DNA from: ZC4RG30 sp964632365
Lineage (GTDB): Bacteria; Pseudomonadota; Gammaproteobacteria; Steroidobacterales; Steroidobacteraceae
DNA: 33,224 nucleotides
NCBI GenBank assembly: GCA_964632365.1
Contig: CAZWDR010000015.1
Location: 1 to 33,224 of the forward strand
Direction: 5' to 3'
Made by a program: the position numbers and the translations under genes. The notes below the pieces were generated by a model, which had not been told where the DNA came from, made no database searches, and saw only the letters and a program-made list of their open reading frames with translations. Positions 7,448 through 14,836 of the stretch are shown here, piece by piece. Within the stretch, counting starts at the first letter, position 1, and each line of letters begins with the position of its first letter.

Positions 7448-7825
7448 TCAGGCGCCGACGCGCCGGCGCATCGCTGCCATGTCAGCGATCGGCCGTACCT
7501 CGATGCAGCCGTACTCGGCCCAGGGCAGCTCCTGCGCCATGCGCACCGCCTCGTCCATCGATGCGGCTTCCACCAGGTTGAAGCCGGCCAGCACTTCCTT
7601 GGTCTCGGCAAAAGGACCATCGAGGATCTGCGTGCGGCCCGCCCGCACGCGCACCGACCTGGCCCGGGCCGGCGGTTCGAGCTGCTGCGCGTCCAGCAGG
7701 GTGCCCGCGCTGCGCAGCGCGTCGGCCTTGTTGAGGCAGTCGCGCATCTGCACGTTGAAGCGCTCGGCCGGGAGCTGGTCGAGCAGCGCCGGATCGGTGT
7801 ACACCAGCAGCAGGTATTGCATCAT
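7448..7825 (-). CDS. DGPF/YciI-family protein (ECF42-associated), copy 1
   Basis: A 125-residue YCII-related protein: MQYLLLVYTDPALLD at the start, then ILDGPFAETKEVLAGFNLVEA with the DGPF signature, and a C-terminal CIEVRPI. The family has a dimeric ferredoxin-like fold of unknown activity and is the standard genomic companion of ECF42 sigma factors, one of which lies 0.5 kb away. It is transcribed away from the second DGPF gene. Two tandem ATG codons are possible starts; no strong ribosome binding site is seen. Confidence 0.87.
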   Translation of the reverse strand: MMQYLLLVYTDPALLDQLPAERFNVQMRDCLNKADALRSAGTLLDAQQLEPPARARSVRVRAGRTQILDGPFAETKEVLAGFNLVEAASMDEAVRMAQELPWAEYGCIEVRPIADMAAMRRRVGA

Positions 7826-7850
7826 CGGATTGTAGCCACGCGCACCGCAT

Positions 7851-7877
7851 TGTCGAAAAGCACGGACGCCGGCCGTC
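7851..7877 (+). promoter_or_regulatory. Predicted ECF42-dependent promoter
   Basis: TGTCGA (7851-7856) is followed after 17 bp by CGTC (7874-7877). This matches the bipartite element described for ECF42 sigma factors (TGTCGA at -35, CG[A/T]C at -10, recalled from published work on the group). It points towards the DGPF gene and sigma-factor gene, giving a transcript start about 45 nt before the ATG at 7932. Target and direction agree with autoregulation. Confidence 0.7.
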
Positions 7878-7931
7878 GATGAGATGCAGGCCCGTCATGG
7901 TGACGCCCGGCCAGCAAACGGGGAGATGAAC

Positions 7932-8354
7932 ATGCGTGTCATGGTGATCGTGAAGGCCACGGCGGATTCAGAAGCCGGCAACCTGCCCAGCGAGCAGCTG
8001 ATGCTCGAGATGGGCCGGTACAACGAGGAATTGGTGAAGGCCGGCATCATGCTGGCCGGCGATGGACTGCACCCTTCCGCGCGCGGCAAGCGCGTGCGGT
8101 TCTCGGCCCGCGACCGCAGCGTCATCGACGGTCCCTTCGCCGAGACGAAGGAGCTGATCGCCGGCTACTGGATCTGGCAGGTGCGGTCGATGGACGAGGC
8201 GATCGAATGGGTGCGACGCTGCCCCAACCCGATGCCCGGCGACTCGGAGATCGAGATCCGACCGGTGTACGAGGCGGCCGATTTCGGCGAGGCCTACACG
8301 CCCGAAGTGCGCGAACAGGAAGACCGCATCCGCGCGCAGTTGCGCGACCACTGA
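7932..8354 (+). CDS. DGPF/YciI-family protein (ECF42-associated), copy 2
   Basis: A 140-residue YCII-related protein beginning MRVMVIVKATADSEAG, with SVIDGPFAETKELIAGYWIWQV in the middle and a C-terminal tail characteristic of the longer DGPF subtype. The start at 7932 was preferred to the ATG at 7926 because GGGGAG lies 6 nt upstream and the family normally begins MRVMVIVKA. It precedes the ECF42 sigma-factor gene by 12 bp and is very probably co-transcribed from the promoter at 7851. Biochemical function unknown; the family is a predicted sigma-factor target or partner. Confidence 0.9.
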   Translation: MRVMVIVKATADSEAGNLPSEQLMLEMGRYNEELVKAGIMLAGDGLHPSARGKRVRFSARDRSVIDGPFAETKELIAGYWIWQVRSMDEAIEWVRRCPNPMPGDSEIEIRPVYEAADFGEAYTPEVREQEDRIRAQLRDH

Positions 8355-8366
8355 AGGCGCGCCGGA

Positions 8367-9626
8367 ATGCCGCAACAGGTGCGCCGCACGATCGATGCGC
8401 TGTGGCGCATCGAATCGCCCCGCATCATCGCCGCGGTGGCCCGTCTCGTCCGCGATGTCGGCGCCGCCGAGGACCTGGCGCAGGATGCGCTGGTGGCGGC
8501 GCTCGAACACTGGCCCACGCGTGGCATTCCCGACAACCCGGGTGCATGGCTGATGACCACCGCGCGCAACAAGGCGCTCGATCGCCTGCGGCAGGCCAGC
8601 CTTCAGCGGCGCCGCAACCAGGAACTGGGCGCCGATGCCGATGCGCGCGGCGAGCATCTGGTGCCCGACCGCAGCAGCGACGCCGACGAGCACGTGGAAG
8701 ATGACGTGCTGCGGCTGATCTTCACCGCCTGCCATCCGCTGCTGTCGAAAGAGGCGCAGGTGGCGCTGGTGCTGAAGCTGGTGGCCGGCCTCACCACCGC
8801 CGAAATCGCCCGCGCCTTCCTGCAGGGCGAACCCACCATCGCGCAGCGCATCGTGCGCGCCAGGCGCACCCTGTCGGAAGCCGGTGTGCCGTTCGAGGTG
8901 CCGCGCGGCGAGGCGCTGCAGGCGCGGCTCGATGCCGTGCTCGCATCCGTGTACCTGATCTTCAACGAGGGCTATGCGGCCACCGACGGTGAGGACTGGA
9001 TGCGCCCGGACCTGTGCGCCGAGGCCATGCGGCTGGCGCGCATGCTGACCGGCCTTGCGCCGCGCGAGCGTGAGGTGCATGGACTGTGCGCATTGCTGGA
9101 GTTGCAGGCCTCGCGCCTGCGCGCACGCACGGCAGCCGACGGCAGTCCCATCCTGCTGATGGACCAGAACCGCGCGCGCTGGGACTGGCTGCTGATCGGG
9201 CGCGCCGCGGCGTCCCTGCAGCGGGCACGGCACCTGCCCGGTGCAGCCGGGCCCTACGAATTGCAGGCCACCATTGCTGCCTGTCACGCACGGGCGCGAC
9301 GGCCCGAGGACACCGACTGGCGCGCGATCATTGCCGGTTACGACGCGCTCGGCGCAGTCATGCCCTCCCCCATCGTCGCACTGAACCGCGCCGTGGCCGT
9401 GAGCCGCGCGGACGGGGCTGCGGCGGCGCTGCCTCTGGTCGAAGCGCTCGCCCGGGAGGGTTCCCTGGACGGCTACCACCTGCTGGGAGCCGTGCACGGC
9501 GACCTTCTGGTGCAGCTGGGACGCCATGCGGAGGCCCGGGCACAGTTCGAGCAGGCCGCGGACCTGGCCCGGAACCAGCGGGAGAAACAGCTGCTGCAAG
9601 CCAGGGCCCGTGCCGCCGCCAACTGA
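8367..9626 (+). CDS. ECF42-type RNA polymerase sigma factor with C-terminal helical extension
   Basis: A 419-residue protein. Residues ~1-75 form sigma region 2 (AAEDLAQDALVAALEHWP, then GAWLMTTARNKALDRLR). Region 4 follows at ~110-170 (LVAGLTTAEIARAFLQGEPTIAQRIVRARRTL). The remaining ~240 residues are helical, with TPR-like and DUF6596-type features (FNEGYAATDGEDWMRPDLC, ALNRAVAVSRADGAAAALPLVE, YHLLGAVHGDLLVQLGRHAEA). This architecture, the missing anti-sigma factor and the DGPF neighbours define ECF42. In this group the C-terminal extension is reported to be needed for activity, replacing anti-sigma control. The inducing signal is unknown. Confidence 0.92.
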   Translation: MPQQVRRTIDALWRIESPRIIAAVARLVRDVGAAEDLAQDALVAALEHWPTRGIPDNPGAWLMTTARNKALDRLRQASLQRRRNQELGADADARGEHLVPDRSSDADEHVEDDVLRLIFTACHPLLSKEAQVALVLKLVAGLTTAEIARAFLQGEPTIAQRIVRARRTLSEAGVPFEVPRGEALQARLDAVLASVYLIFNEGYAATDGEDWMRPDLCAEAMRLARMLTGLAPREREVHGLCALLELQASRLRARTAADGSPILLMDQNRARWDWLLIGRAAASLQRARHLPGAAGPYELQATIAACHARARRPEDTDWRAIIAGYDALGAVMPSPIVALNRAVAVSRADGAAAALPLVEALAREGSLDGYHLLGAVHGDLLVQLGRHAEARAQFEQAADLARNQREKQLLQARARAAAN

Positions 9627-9655
9627 AGCGTGCCCCGGCGCATCAGGGGTGGCCA

Positions 9656-9670
9656 AATGACGTATTCCGG
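9656..9670 (+). promoter_or_regulatory. Shared urea-locus motif, copy upstream of ureG
   Basis: AATGACGTATTCCGG lies 63 bp before the ureG start. A copy differing at one base is found upstream of the permease-kinase gene in the same orientation relative to its gene and at a similar distance. It may be the binding site of the LuxR-type response regulator or of a common activator; this is inference from two occurrences. Confidence 0.55.
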
Positions 9671-9733
9671 TCGCCCCGCGCCGGCGCGGATGATGCCCCC
9701 GCACCATCCGGGTGCGACGAGGAAACGTTCCCC

Positions 9734-10420
9734 ATGCATGCCTATGACGTGCTGCGGGTCGGGGTCGGGGGGCCGGTGGGCTCCGGCAAGACCGCGCTGG
9801 TCGACCGCCTGTGCAAGGCGCTGCGCGAACGGCTCAACATGGCCGTGGTGACCAACGACATCTACACCCGCGAGGATGCGGAGTTCCTGGTGCGCAGCGA
9901 GGCGCTGACGCCGGACCGCATCCGGGGCGTGGAAACGGGCGGGTGCCCGCATACCGCGATCCGCGAAGATGCCTCGATGAACCTCGCCGCGATCGATGAG
10001 CTCACCCACGCCTTCGAGGCGCTGGACCTGATCATCGTCGAGAGCGGCGGCGACAACCTTGCGGCGACATTCAGCCCCGAGCTGTCGGATCTCACCCTGT
10101 ATGTGATCGATGTCTCGGCGGGCGACAAGATCCCGCGCAAGGGCGGACCCGGGATCATCAAGTCGGACCTGCTGATCATCAACAAGATCGATCTTGCGCC
10201 GCATGTCGGCGCATCGCTGCAGGTGATGGACCGCGATGCGCGCCGCATGCGCGGCGAGCGGCCGTTCGTGTTCACCAACCTGAAGACCGGCCACGGCCTG
10301 GATACGATCATCGACTTCATCCTCGATCGCGGCATGCTGCGCGAGAAGGATCGCCTCAGCCAGCCAGCAGGCGCGCCGCACGCGCTGCAGCCGACGCCCG
10401 GTTCTCCACGCCCAGCTTGA
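9734..10420 (+). CDS. ureG: Urease accessory GTPase UreG
   Basis: A 228-residue SIMIBI-class GTPase that delivers nickel to urease with UreD, UreF and UreE. Visible motifs: P-loop GGPVGSGKT, the metal-binding CPH at residues 71-73 inside ETGGCPHTAIREDAS, ESGGDNLAATFSPELSD, and the guanine-specificity motif NKID. UreG usually ends near residue 205; here the last ~20 residues form a tail that lies antisense to the end of the response-regulator gene (65-bp overlap). The gene stands ~12 kb from the other urease genes, which is unusual. It starts at ATG 9734; a longer in-frame extension is the shadow of the sigma-factor gene. Confidence 0.96.
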   Translation: MHAYDVLRVGVGGPVGSGKTALVDRLCKALRERLNMAVVTNDIYTREDAEFLVRSEALTPDRIRGVETGGCPHTAIREDASMNLAAIDELTHAFEALDLIIVESGGDNLAATFSPELSDLTLYVIDVSAGDKIPRKGGPGIIKSDLLIINKIDLAPHVGASLQVMDRDARRMRGERPFVFTNLKTGHGLDTIIDFILDRGMLREKDRLSQPAGAPHALQPTPGSPRPA

Positions 10421-11294
10421 TGAACACCTGCTCCAGGTGCTTGTTCACGGTCCGCGGGCTGATGCCGAGGATCTGACCGATCTCGCGGTTCGCCTTGCCG
10501 CGTGACAGCCACAGCAGCACCTCGGCCTCGCGTGCGGTGACGCCCAGCTGCAGCAGCGCGGCCGCGTCATCGTCGCCGCGCTTCTCGCTGAGGCGGAACA
10601 GCAGTTCCTCCGGCCCGATCGGGCTGAGCATCGCGCATTCGAGCTGCACGCCGCCGATCTGCAGTGTGCAGGTGGCGCCGGACTCCTGCCGCAGCGCCAG
10701 CATCTGCGCCAGCATCGGAGCGGGGATCTGGTCGAAGGATGCCCCCGCCTCCCCCACCGCGCCGCGTGCCAGCAGCGCGCGCGCCTTCGGCGTGCACCAC
10801 TTGATGCGGCCGGCTCGATCCGTGGCCAGCAGGAAGCGGCCGGAGGCGTCGAGCGCCGCGTTGGGACCAGCAGCCACGCGGGCATTGGCCAGGTGCACGC
10901 GCATGCGCGCGAGCAGTTCCTCCACGACGATGGGCTTGGTCACATAGTCCACGCCCCCGGCGGCCAGACCCTGCAGCACATGCTCGGTCTCGGCCAGCCC
11001 GGTCATGAAGATCACCGGCAGGTGCGCCATGGCGCCATCCTGCTTCAGGCGACGGCAGGTCTCGAAGCCATCCAGTCCCGGCATCAGTGCGTCCATCAGC
11101 ACCAGATCGGGCGTGATCTGGTCCACCAGGCGCAACGCGCTCTCGCCATCGGTGGCGATCAGCACCGTGTAGCCGGCCGCATCCAGCATGTCGTTCAGCA
11201 GGCCCAGCGCCGCCGGCGTGTCATCCACTACCAGCACCGTGTCACGCCGCGCGCCACGTGGCGGCGCCGTCCGTAGTCTCTCAAGTGCCCCCAC
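10356..11294 (-). CDS. LuxR/NarL-type response regulator
   Basis: A 312-residue protein with three parts. A receiver domain (VLVVDDTPAALG, phosphoacceptor D68 in LVLMDALMPG, switch Lys in DYVTKPI) spans ~18-135. A PAS-like linker (~150-240, LLATDRAGRIKWCTPKARALL) follows, then a LuxR HTH (~250-305, TAREAEVLLWLSRGKANREIGQILGISPRTVNKHL). The GTG start overlaps the end of the permease-kinase gene by 14 bp, so the pair is translationally coupled and very likely forms one phosphorelay. Its location between ureG and the urea transporter suggests it controls urea or nitrogen uptake. It overlaps ureG convergently at its 3' end. Confidence 0.93.
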   Translation of the reverse strand: MGALERLRTAPPRGARRDTVLVVDDTPAALGLLNDMLDAAGYTVLIATDGESALRLVDQITPDLVLMDALMPGLDGFETCRRLKQDGAMAHLPVIFMTGLAETEHVLQGLAAGGVDYVTKPIVVEELLARMRVHLANARVAAGPNAALDASGRFLLATDRAGRIKWCTPKARALLARGAVGEAGASFDQIPAPMLAQMLALRQESGATCTLQIGGVQLECAMLSPIGPEELLFRLSEKRGDDDAAALLQLGVTAREAEVLLWLSRGKANREIGQILGISPRTVNKHLEQVFIKLGVENRASAAARAARLLAG

Positions 11295-14200
11295 GCAACT
11301 CCCCGATCATCGTCATGTAGCCTTTCAGGTCGAACCGCTCCACCAGCGCGCGCAGCGCGCCCACCAGCGGCGCCGCAGCGGGCGCCGCCGTCTCGAATTC
11401 CCGCAGGCGCGCCTGGATGCCCCGCACGTGGCCGATCTGGCCCAGCTGCCACAGGTCTTCCAGGTGCTGGCGGAAACCGGCCGCCATCTCGCGCGTGACG
11501 GTGAGCGCCTCGACCGGCGTGGCGGCTTCCCCGCCGTAATCCCACTGCAGATAGAGCTGCGTCTGCAGCGCCGCGAGCAGCAGGCCGAGGTCCACCGGCT
11601 TCACCAGGAAGCCGTCGTGCAGCGCCTGTTCGCTGCCGGGCAGATACTCGTGTGCATTGGCCGAGACAATCAGCACGCGCAGCCGCTGCAGTGCTGCATC
11701 CTCACGCAGCGCGCGCACCACGTCCCAGCCGGTCATGTCGGGCAGTGACAGGTCCACCATCGCCAGATCCGGCCGGAACGTCGCTGCCGCGGCGATGCCC
11801 TGCGCCCCGTCCGCGGCGGTCTCCACTTCGAAGCCGAGAGGGCGCAGCAGCGAGGCCATCACCTGCACATGCGCCGGGTCGTCATCCACCACGAGGATGC
11901 GCCGGCGGGGCCCCTGATAGCCGTGGATGTGACGCACCCGCTCGGTCGCCGGATCTTCCATCGCTTCAGACAGCAACAGCCGCACCGTGAACACGGTGCC
12001 TTCCCCGGGGGTGCTGCGCACGCTGATCTCTCCGCCCATCACCTGCACCAGCAGCTGCGTGATCGTGAGCCCCAGCCCGGTGCCGGGAATCGCGCGCACC
12101 TGCGCGCCGCTGCCCCGCTCGAAGGGCTGGAACACCCGCTGCAGATCCTCCGGCGCGATGCCCATGCCGGTGTCGCGCACCTCGAACTCCGCCACCTGGT
12201 TGCGGTAGCGCACCGCCAGCGCGGCATGTCCACGCTCGGTGTACTTCACCGCATTCGACAGCAGGTTGATCAGGATCTGGCGCAGCCGCTTCTGGTCCAC
12301 ATGCACCGTGCCCGGCAGGTGCGCCGCGCGCTCGCAGGAAAAGCCGATGCCCTTGCCGGCAGCCTGCAGGCGGAACATGTCCTCCAGCTGGTCGAGGAAC
12401 TCGCGCAGGTTCAGCCGGTCGCGGTTGAGCTTCAGGTGCCCGCCCTCGATGCGCGAGATGTCGAGCAGTCCATCGATCAGGCTCGCCAGGTGCTCGGCGC
12501 TGCGCCGGATCACCTTGACCGCGTTCGGGGGAGGATCCTGCGGCGAACGCTCGAGCAGCTGCGCATAGCCATACACCGAGTTCAGCGGCGTGCGCATCTC
12601 GTGCGAGAGGCCGATGATGTAGCGTGACTTGGCCCGGTTCGCCGATTCGGCGGCCTCCTTGGCCCGCTGCAGCGCCGCGTCGGTGCGCTGGTGGGCGGCG
12701 ATCTCGTCCATCAGCATCGAAGTCTGGCGGGCGGACTCGCGCTCGGCGCTGCGCCGGTTCTCCACGGCCAGCACGATGACCCACGCCACGACGGCCGACA
12801 GCACCAGGAAGCAGAAATACACGGTGCCCAGCGTGGCACGCTGCGCCGCCGCGGTCGCCGGATCACCGGCCGCGCTGAAGGCATGGATGAATGCCAGCAG
12901 CATGCCGACCATCACATTCGACAGCAGCATCAGTCCGGCGAACCGGCCGCCGCGGGTGTCCACGACGGCCGCGATGCGCGGCGGCAGCACCTGCGCGAGG
13001 AAGGCGCTGACCTGCTGCGACAGGCGCGCCCCGGTCTTGCACTGGTCATGGCAGCGCGCATCCAGCGAACAGCACAGCGAGCAGATCGAGCCGCCGTAGG
13101 CCGGGCACAGCGCCATGTCGGCCGTCTCGAAGCGGTTCTCGCACACCGAGCAGTGGCCGGTGGTGCGGGCCGGATCCGGCTGTCGCGCGAGGTAGTAGCG
13201 CCCGCGGGTGCGCCACGCGATCAGCGGCGCCACGAGCATCGCGGTGCCCAGCGCGATGAAGGGCGCAAGCACCTGCGCCGCCTGCCCCAGCCAGCCCAGG
13301 TGCGCGAGGCTCGACAGCAGCACCGCTGCGCCCAGTGCCCCCACCCCCACCGGGTTCACGTCGTAGAGGTGCGCGCGCTTGAACTCGATACCGCGCGGCG
13401 AGAGCCCCAGCGGCTTGTTGATCACCAGGTCCGCCGTGATGGCGCCGATCCAGCCGGCGGCGAAGTTCGCGTAGATCGCCAGCACGCTCTCGATGGCCGA
13501 GAAGATGCCCACCTCCATCAGCAGCAGCGCCAGCAGCACGTTGAACACCAGCCAGACCACGCGCCCCGGGTGCGCATGCGTCACGCGGGAAAAGAAGTTC
13601 GACCATGCGATCGAGCCGGCATAGGCGTTGGTGACGTTGATCTTCACCTGGCAGACGATCACGAACACCCCGGTCACCAGCAGCGCCAGCGTCGGCGAAC
13701 TGAACACGTCGCCGAAGGCATGGTGGTACATGATGGTCGGATCGTCCGCGTCGGCCGGTGCCACGCCGCGGCTCACGAGCATCCACGCGAGGAAGGATCC
13801 GGCGAGCAGCTTCAGCCCGCCGGTGAACACCCAGCCAGGCCCCGTGCCCAGCACGGCCAGCCACCAGCCGAAGCGGTTGCCGCGCCGGCGCTCCGGCAGG
13901 AAGCGCAGGTAGTCCACCTGCTCCCCGATCTGCGGCAGCAAGGACAGCAGCACCGAGGAAGCGGCGAAGAACAGCATCCAGTCCAGCCCCGCGCCGCTGC
14001 CCTGCTCGCCCGCGAACTGCGTCCATCCGGCCACCTCGGCCGGGTTGTGCCAGGCAATGTACGCCAGCGGCAGCACCTGCAGCACCAGCCACACCGGCTG
14101 CGTGAGGATCTGGAAGCGGCTGATCAGGCTGATGCCATACAGTGCGATCGGGATCACCACCAGTGCACTGACCAGGTGCGCGATCGCCATCGGCAGGCCG

Positions 14201-14631
14201 AACAGCAGGTTCAGCGCCGTCGACATGATGCTGGCCTCGATCGCGAACAGCAGGAACGTGAACGAGGCATAGATCAGCGAGGTGATGGTCGAGCCGATGT
14301 AGCCGAACCCCGCCCCGCGCGTCAGCAGGTCGATGTCCACGCCGTGGCGCGCGGCATGGATGCAGATCGGCAGCCCGATCATGAACATCAGCGCACAGAA
14401 GCCGATGATCGCGCCCACTGCGTTGGTGAAGCCATAGGACAGCGTGATCGCGCCGCCGATGGCCTCGCAGGCCAGGAACGCGATCGGACCGAACGCGGTG
14501 TTGCCCACGCGGAAGCTGGACCGGCGCGCCTGCGTCGCCGTGTAGCGCAGCGCATAGTCCTCCAGCGTCTGGCTGGCCACCCACTGGTTGTACTGGCGAC
14601 GCTCCCGAATGATGCGCTGGCGCGGCGGCAT
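11281..14631 (-). CDS. NCS1 permease-cysteine cluster-histidine kinase-receiver fusion (hybrid sensor)
   Basis: A 1116-residue protein. Residues ~30-475 are an NCS1 (purine/cytosine/allantoin-type) permease with about twelve membrane segments. Next come eight cysteines at 494-531 (CX2C-X11-C-X7-CX2CC-X5-C-X3-C), probably a metal-binding knot, then two more membrane helices (~565-622) and a coiled linker. The kinase core has H677 in LSHEMRTPLNS, N-box NLLSNAVKYTE, and G-boxes DTGMGIAP and GTGLGLTI. A receiver domain ends the protein with phosphoacceptor D960. It probably senses or transports a nitrogen compound and phosphorylates the coupled LuxR regulator. The start at 14631 has AGAAGG upstream; an alternative ATG at 14718 lacks a ribosome binding site and overlaps a regulatory motif. 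Confidence 0.9.
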   Translation of the reverse strand: MPPRQRIIRERRQYNQWVASQTLEDYALRYTATQARRSSFRVGNTAFGPIAFLACEAIGGAITLSYGFTNAVGAIIGFCALMFMIGLPICIHAARHGVDIDLLTRGAGFGYIGSTITSLIYASFTFLLFAIEASIMSTALNLLFGLPMAIAHLVSALVVIPIALYGISLISRFQILTQPVWLVLQVLPLAYIAWHNPAEVAGWTQFAGEQGSGAGLDWMLFFAASSVLLSLLPQIGEQVDYLRFLPERRRGNRFGWWLAVLGTGPGWVFTGGLKLLAGSFLAWMLVSRGVAPADADDPTIMYHHAFGDVFSSPTLALLVTGVFVIVCQVKINVTNAYAGSIAWSNFFSRVTHAHPGRVVWLVFNVLLALLLMEVGIFSAIESVLAIYANFAAGWIGAITADLVINKPLGLSPRGIEFKRAHLYDVNPVGVGALGAAVLLSSLAHLGWLGQAAQVLAPFIALGTAMLVAPLIAWRTRGRYYLARQPDPARTTGHCSVCENRFETADMALCPAYGGSICSLCCSLDARCHDQCKTGARLSQQVSAFLAQVLPPRIAAVVDTRGGRFAGLMLLSNVMVGMLLAFIHAFSAAGDPATAAAQRATLGTVYFCFLVLSAVVAWVIVLAVENRRSAERESARQTSMLMDEIAAHQRTDAALQRAKEAAESANRAKSRYIIGLSHEMRTPLNSVYGYAQLLERSPQDPPPNAVKVIRRSAEHLASLIDGLLDISRIEGGHLKLNRDRLNLREFLDQLEDMFRLQAAGKGIGFSCERAAHLPGTVHVDQKRLRQILINLLSNAVKYTERGHAALAVRYRNQVAEFEVRDTGMGIAPEDLQRVFQPFERGSGAQVRAIPGTGLGLTITQLLVQVMGGEISVRSTPGEGTVFTVRLLLSEAMEDPATERVRHIHGYQGPRRRILVVDDDPAHVQVMASLLRPLGFEVETAADGAQGIAAAATFRPDLAMVDLSLPDMTGWDVVRALREDAALQRLRVLIVSANAHEYLPGSEQALHDGFLVKPVDLGLLLAALQTQLYLQWDYGGEAATPVEALTVTREMAAGFRQHLEDLWQLGQIGHVRGIQARLREFETAAPAAAPLVGALRALVERFDLKGYMTMIGELRGGT

Positions 14632-14711
14632 GCCACCTTCTGGTGCATGCGGCACGGCGCCGCGCGCCGTCGTGGTGCCGCCGCTGCCCCGGGCTACGTC
14701 AAATGGCCTAT

Positions 14712-14726
14712 CCGGCATACGTCATT
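14712..14726 (-). promoter_or_regulatory. Shared urea-locus motif, copy upstream of the permease-kinase
   Basis: On the minus strand this reads AATGACGTATGCCGG, identical to the site before ureG except at one base. It lies 80 bp upstream of the preferred start of the permease-kinase gene, in the same orientation, and within the ~205-bp region (14632-14836) shared with the divergent porin gene. It could thus serve both directions. Confidence 0.55.
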
Positions 14727-14836
14727 CGGCGCGTACCCCATGTGATGCGCTTCTCATAGCTTCTCCCTTGCACGCGGCGGGCCATCCACCCGTCACGTCA
14801 CCCCCTCGAAACAACATCAGACAAGGATTCCTCCCC

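Noticed and set aside
14632..14718. 29-codon upstream extension of the permease-kinase to an ATG at 14718
   Set aside because: No ribosome binding site at that ATG, the extra residues are Gly/Thr/Pro-rich, and the start would overlap the shared motif; the ATG at 14631 has AGAAGG just upstream.
12691..14745. 684-residue plus-strand open frame opposite the permease-kinase gene
   Set aside because: Translation is His/Gln/Arg-rich with no motifs and lies entirely antisense to a protein with intact permease and kinase signatures.
14755..14778. Sigma-54-like element (AGCTT...TTGCA) before the porin gene
   Set aside because: The essential GG of the -24 element is missing, so it does not meet the sigma-54 consensus.
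14397..14810. Insertion element or genomic island explaining the signalling pair inside the urea locus
   Set aside because: No transposase, terminal repeats, target duplications or change in base composition are visible near the borders.
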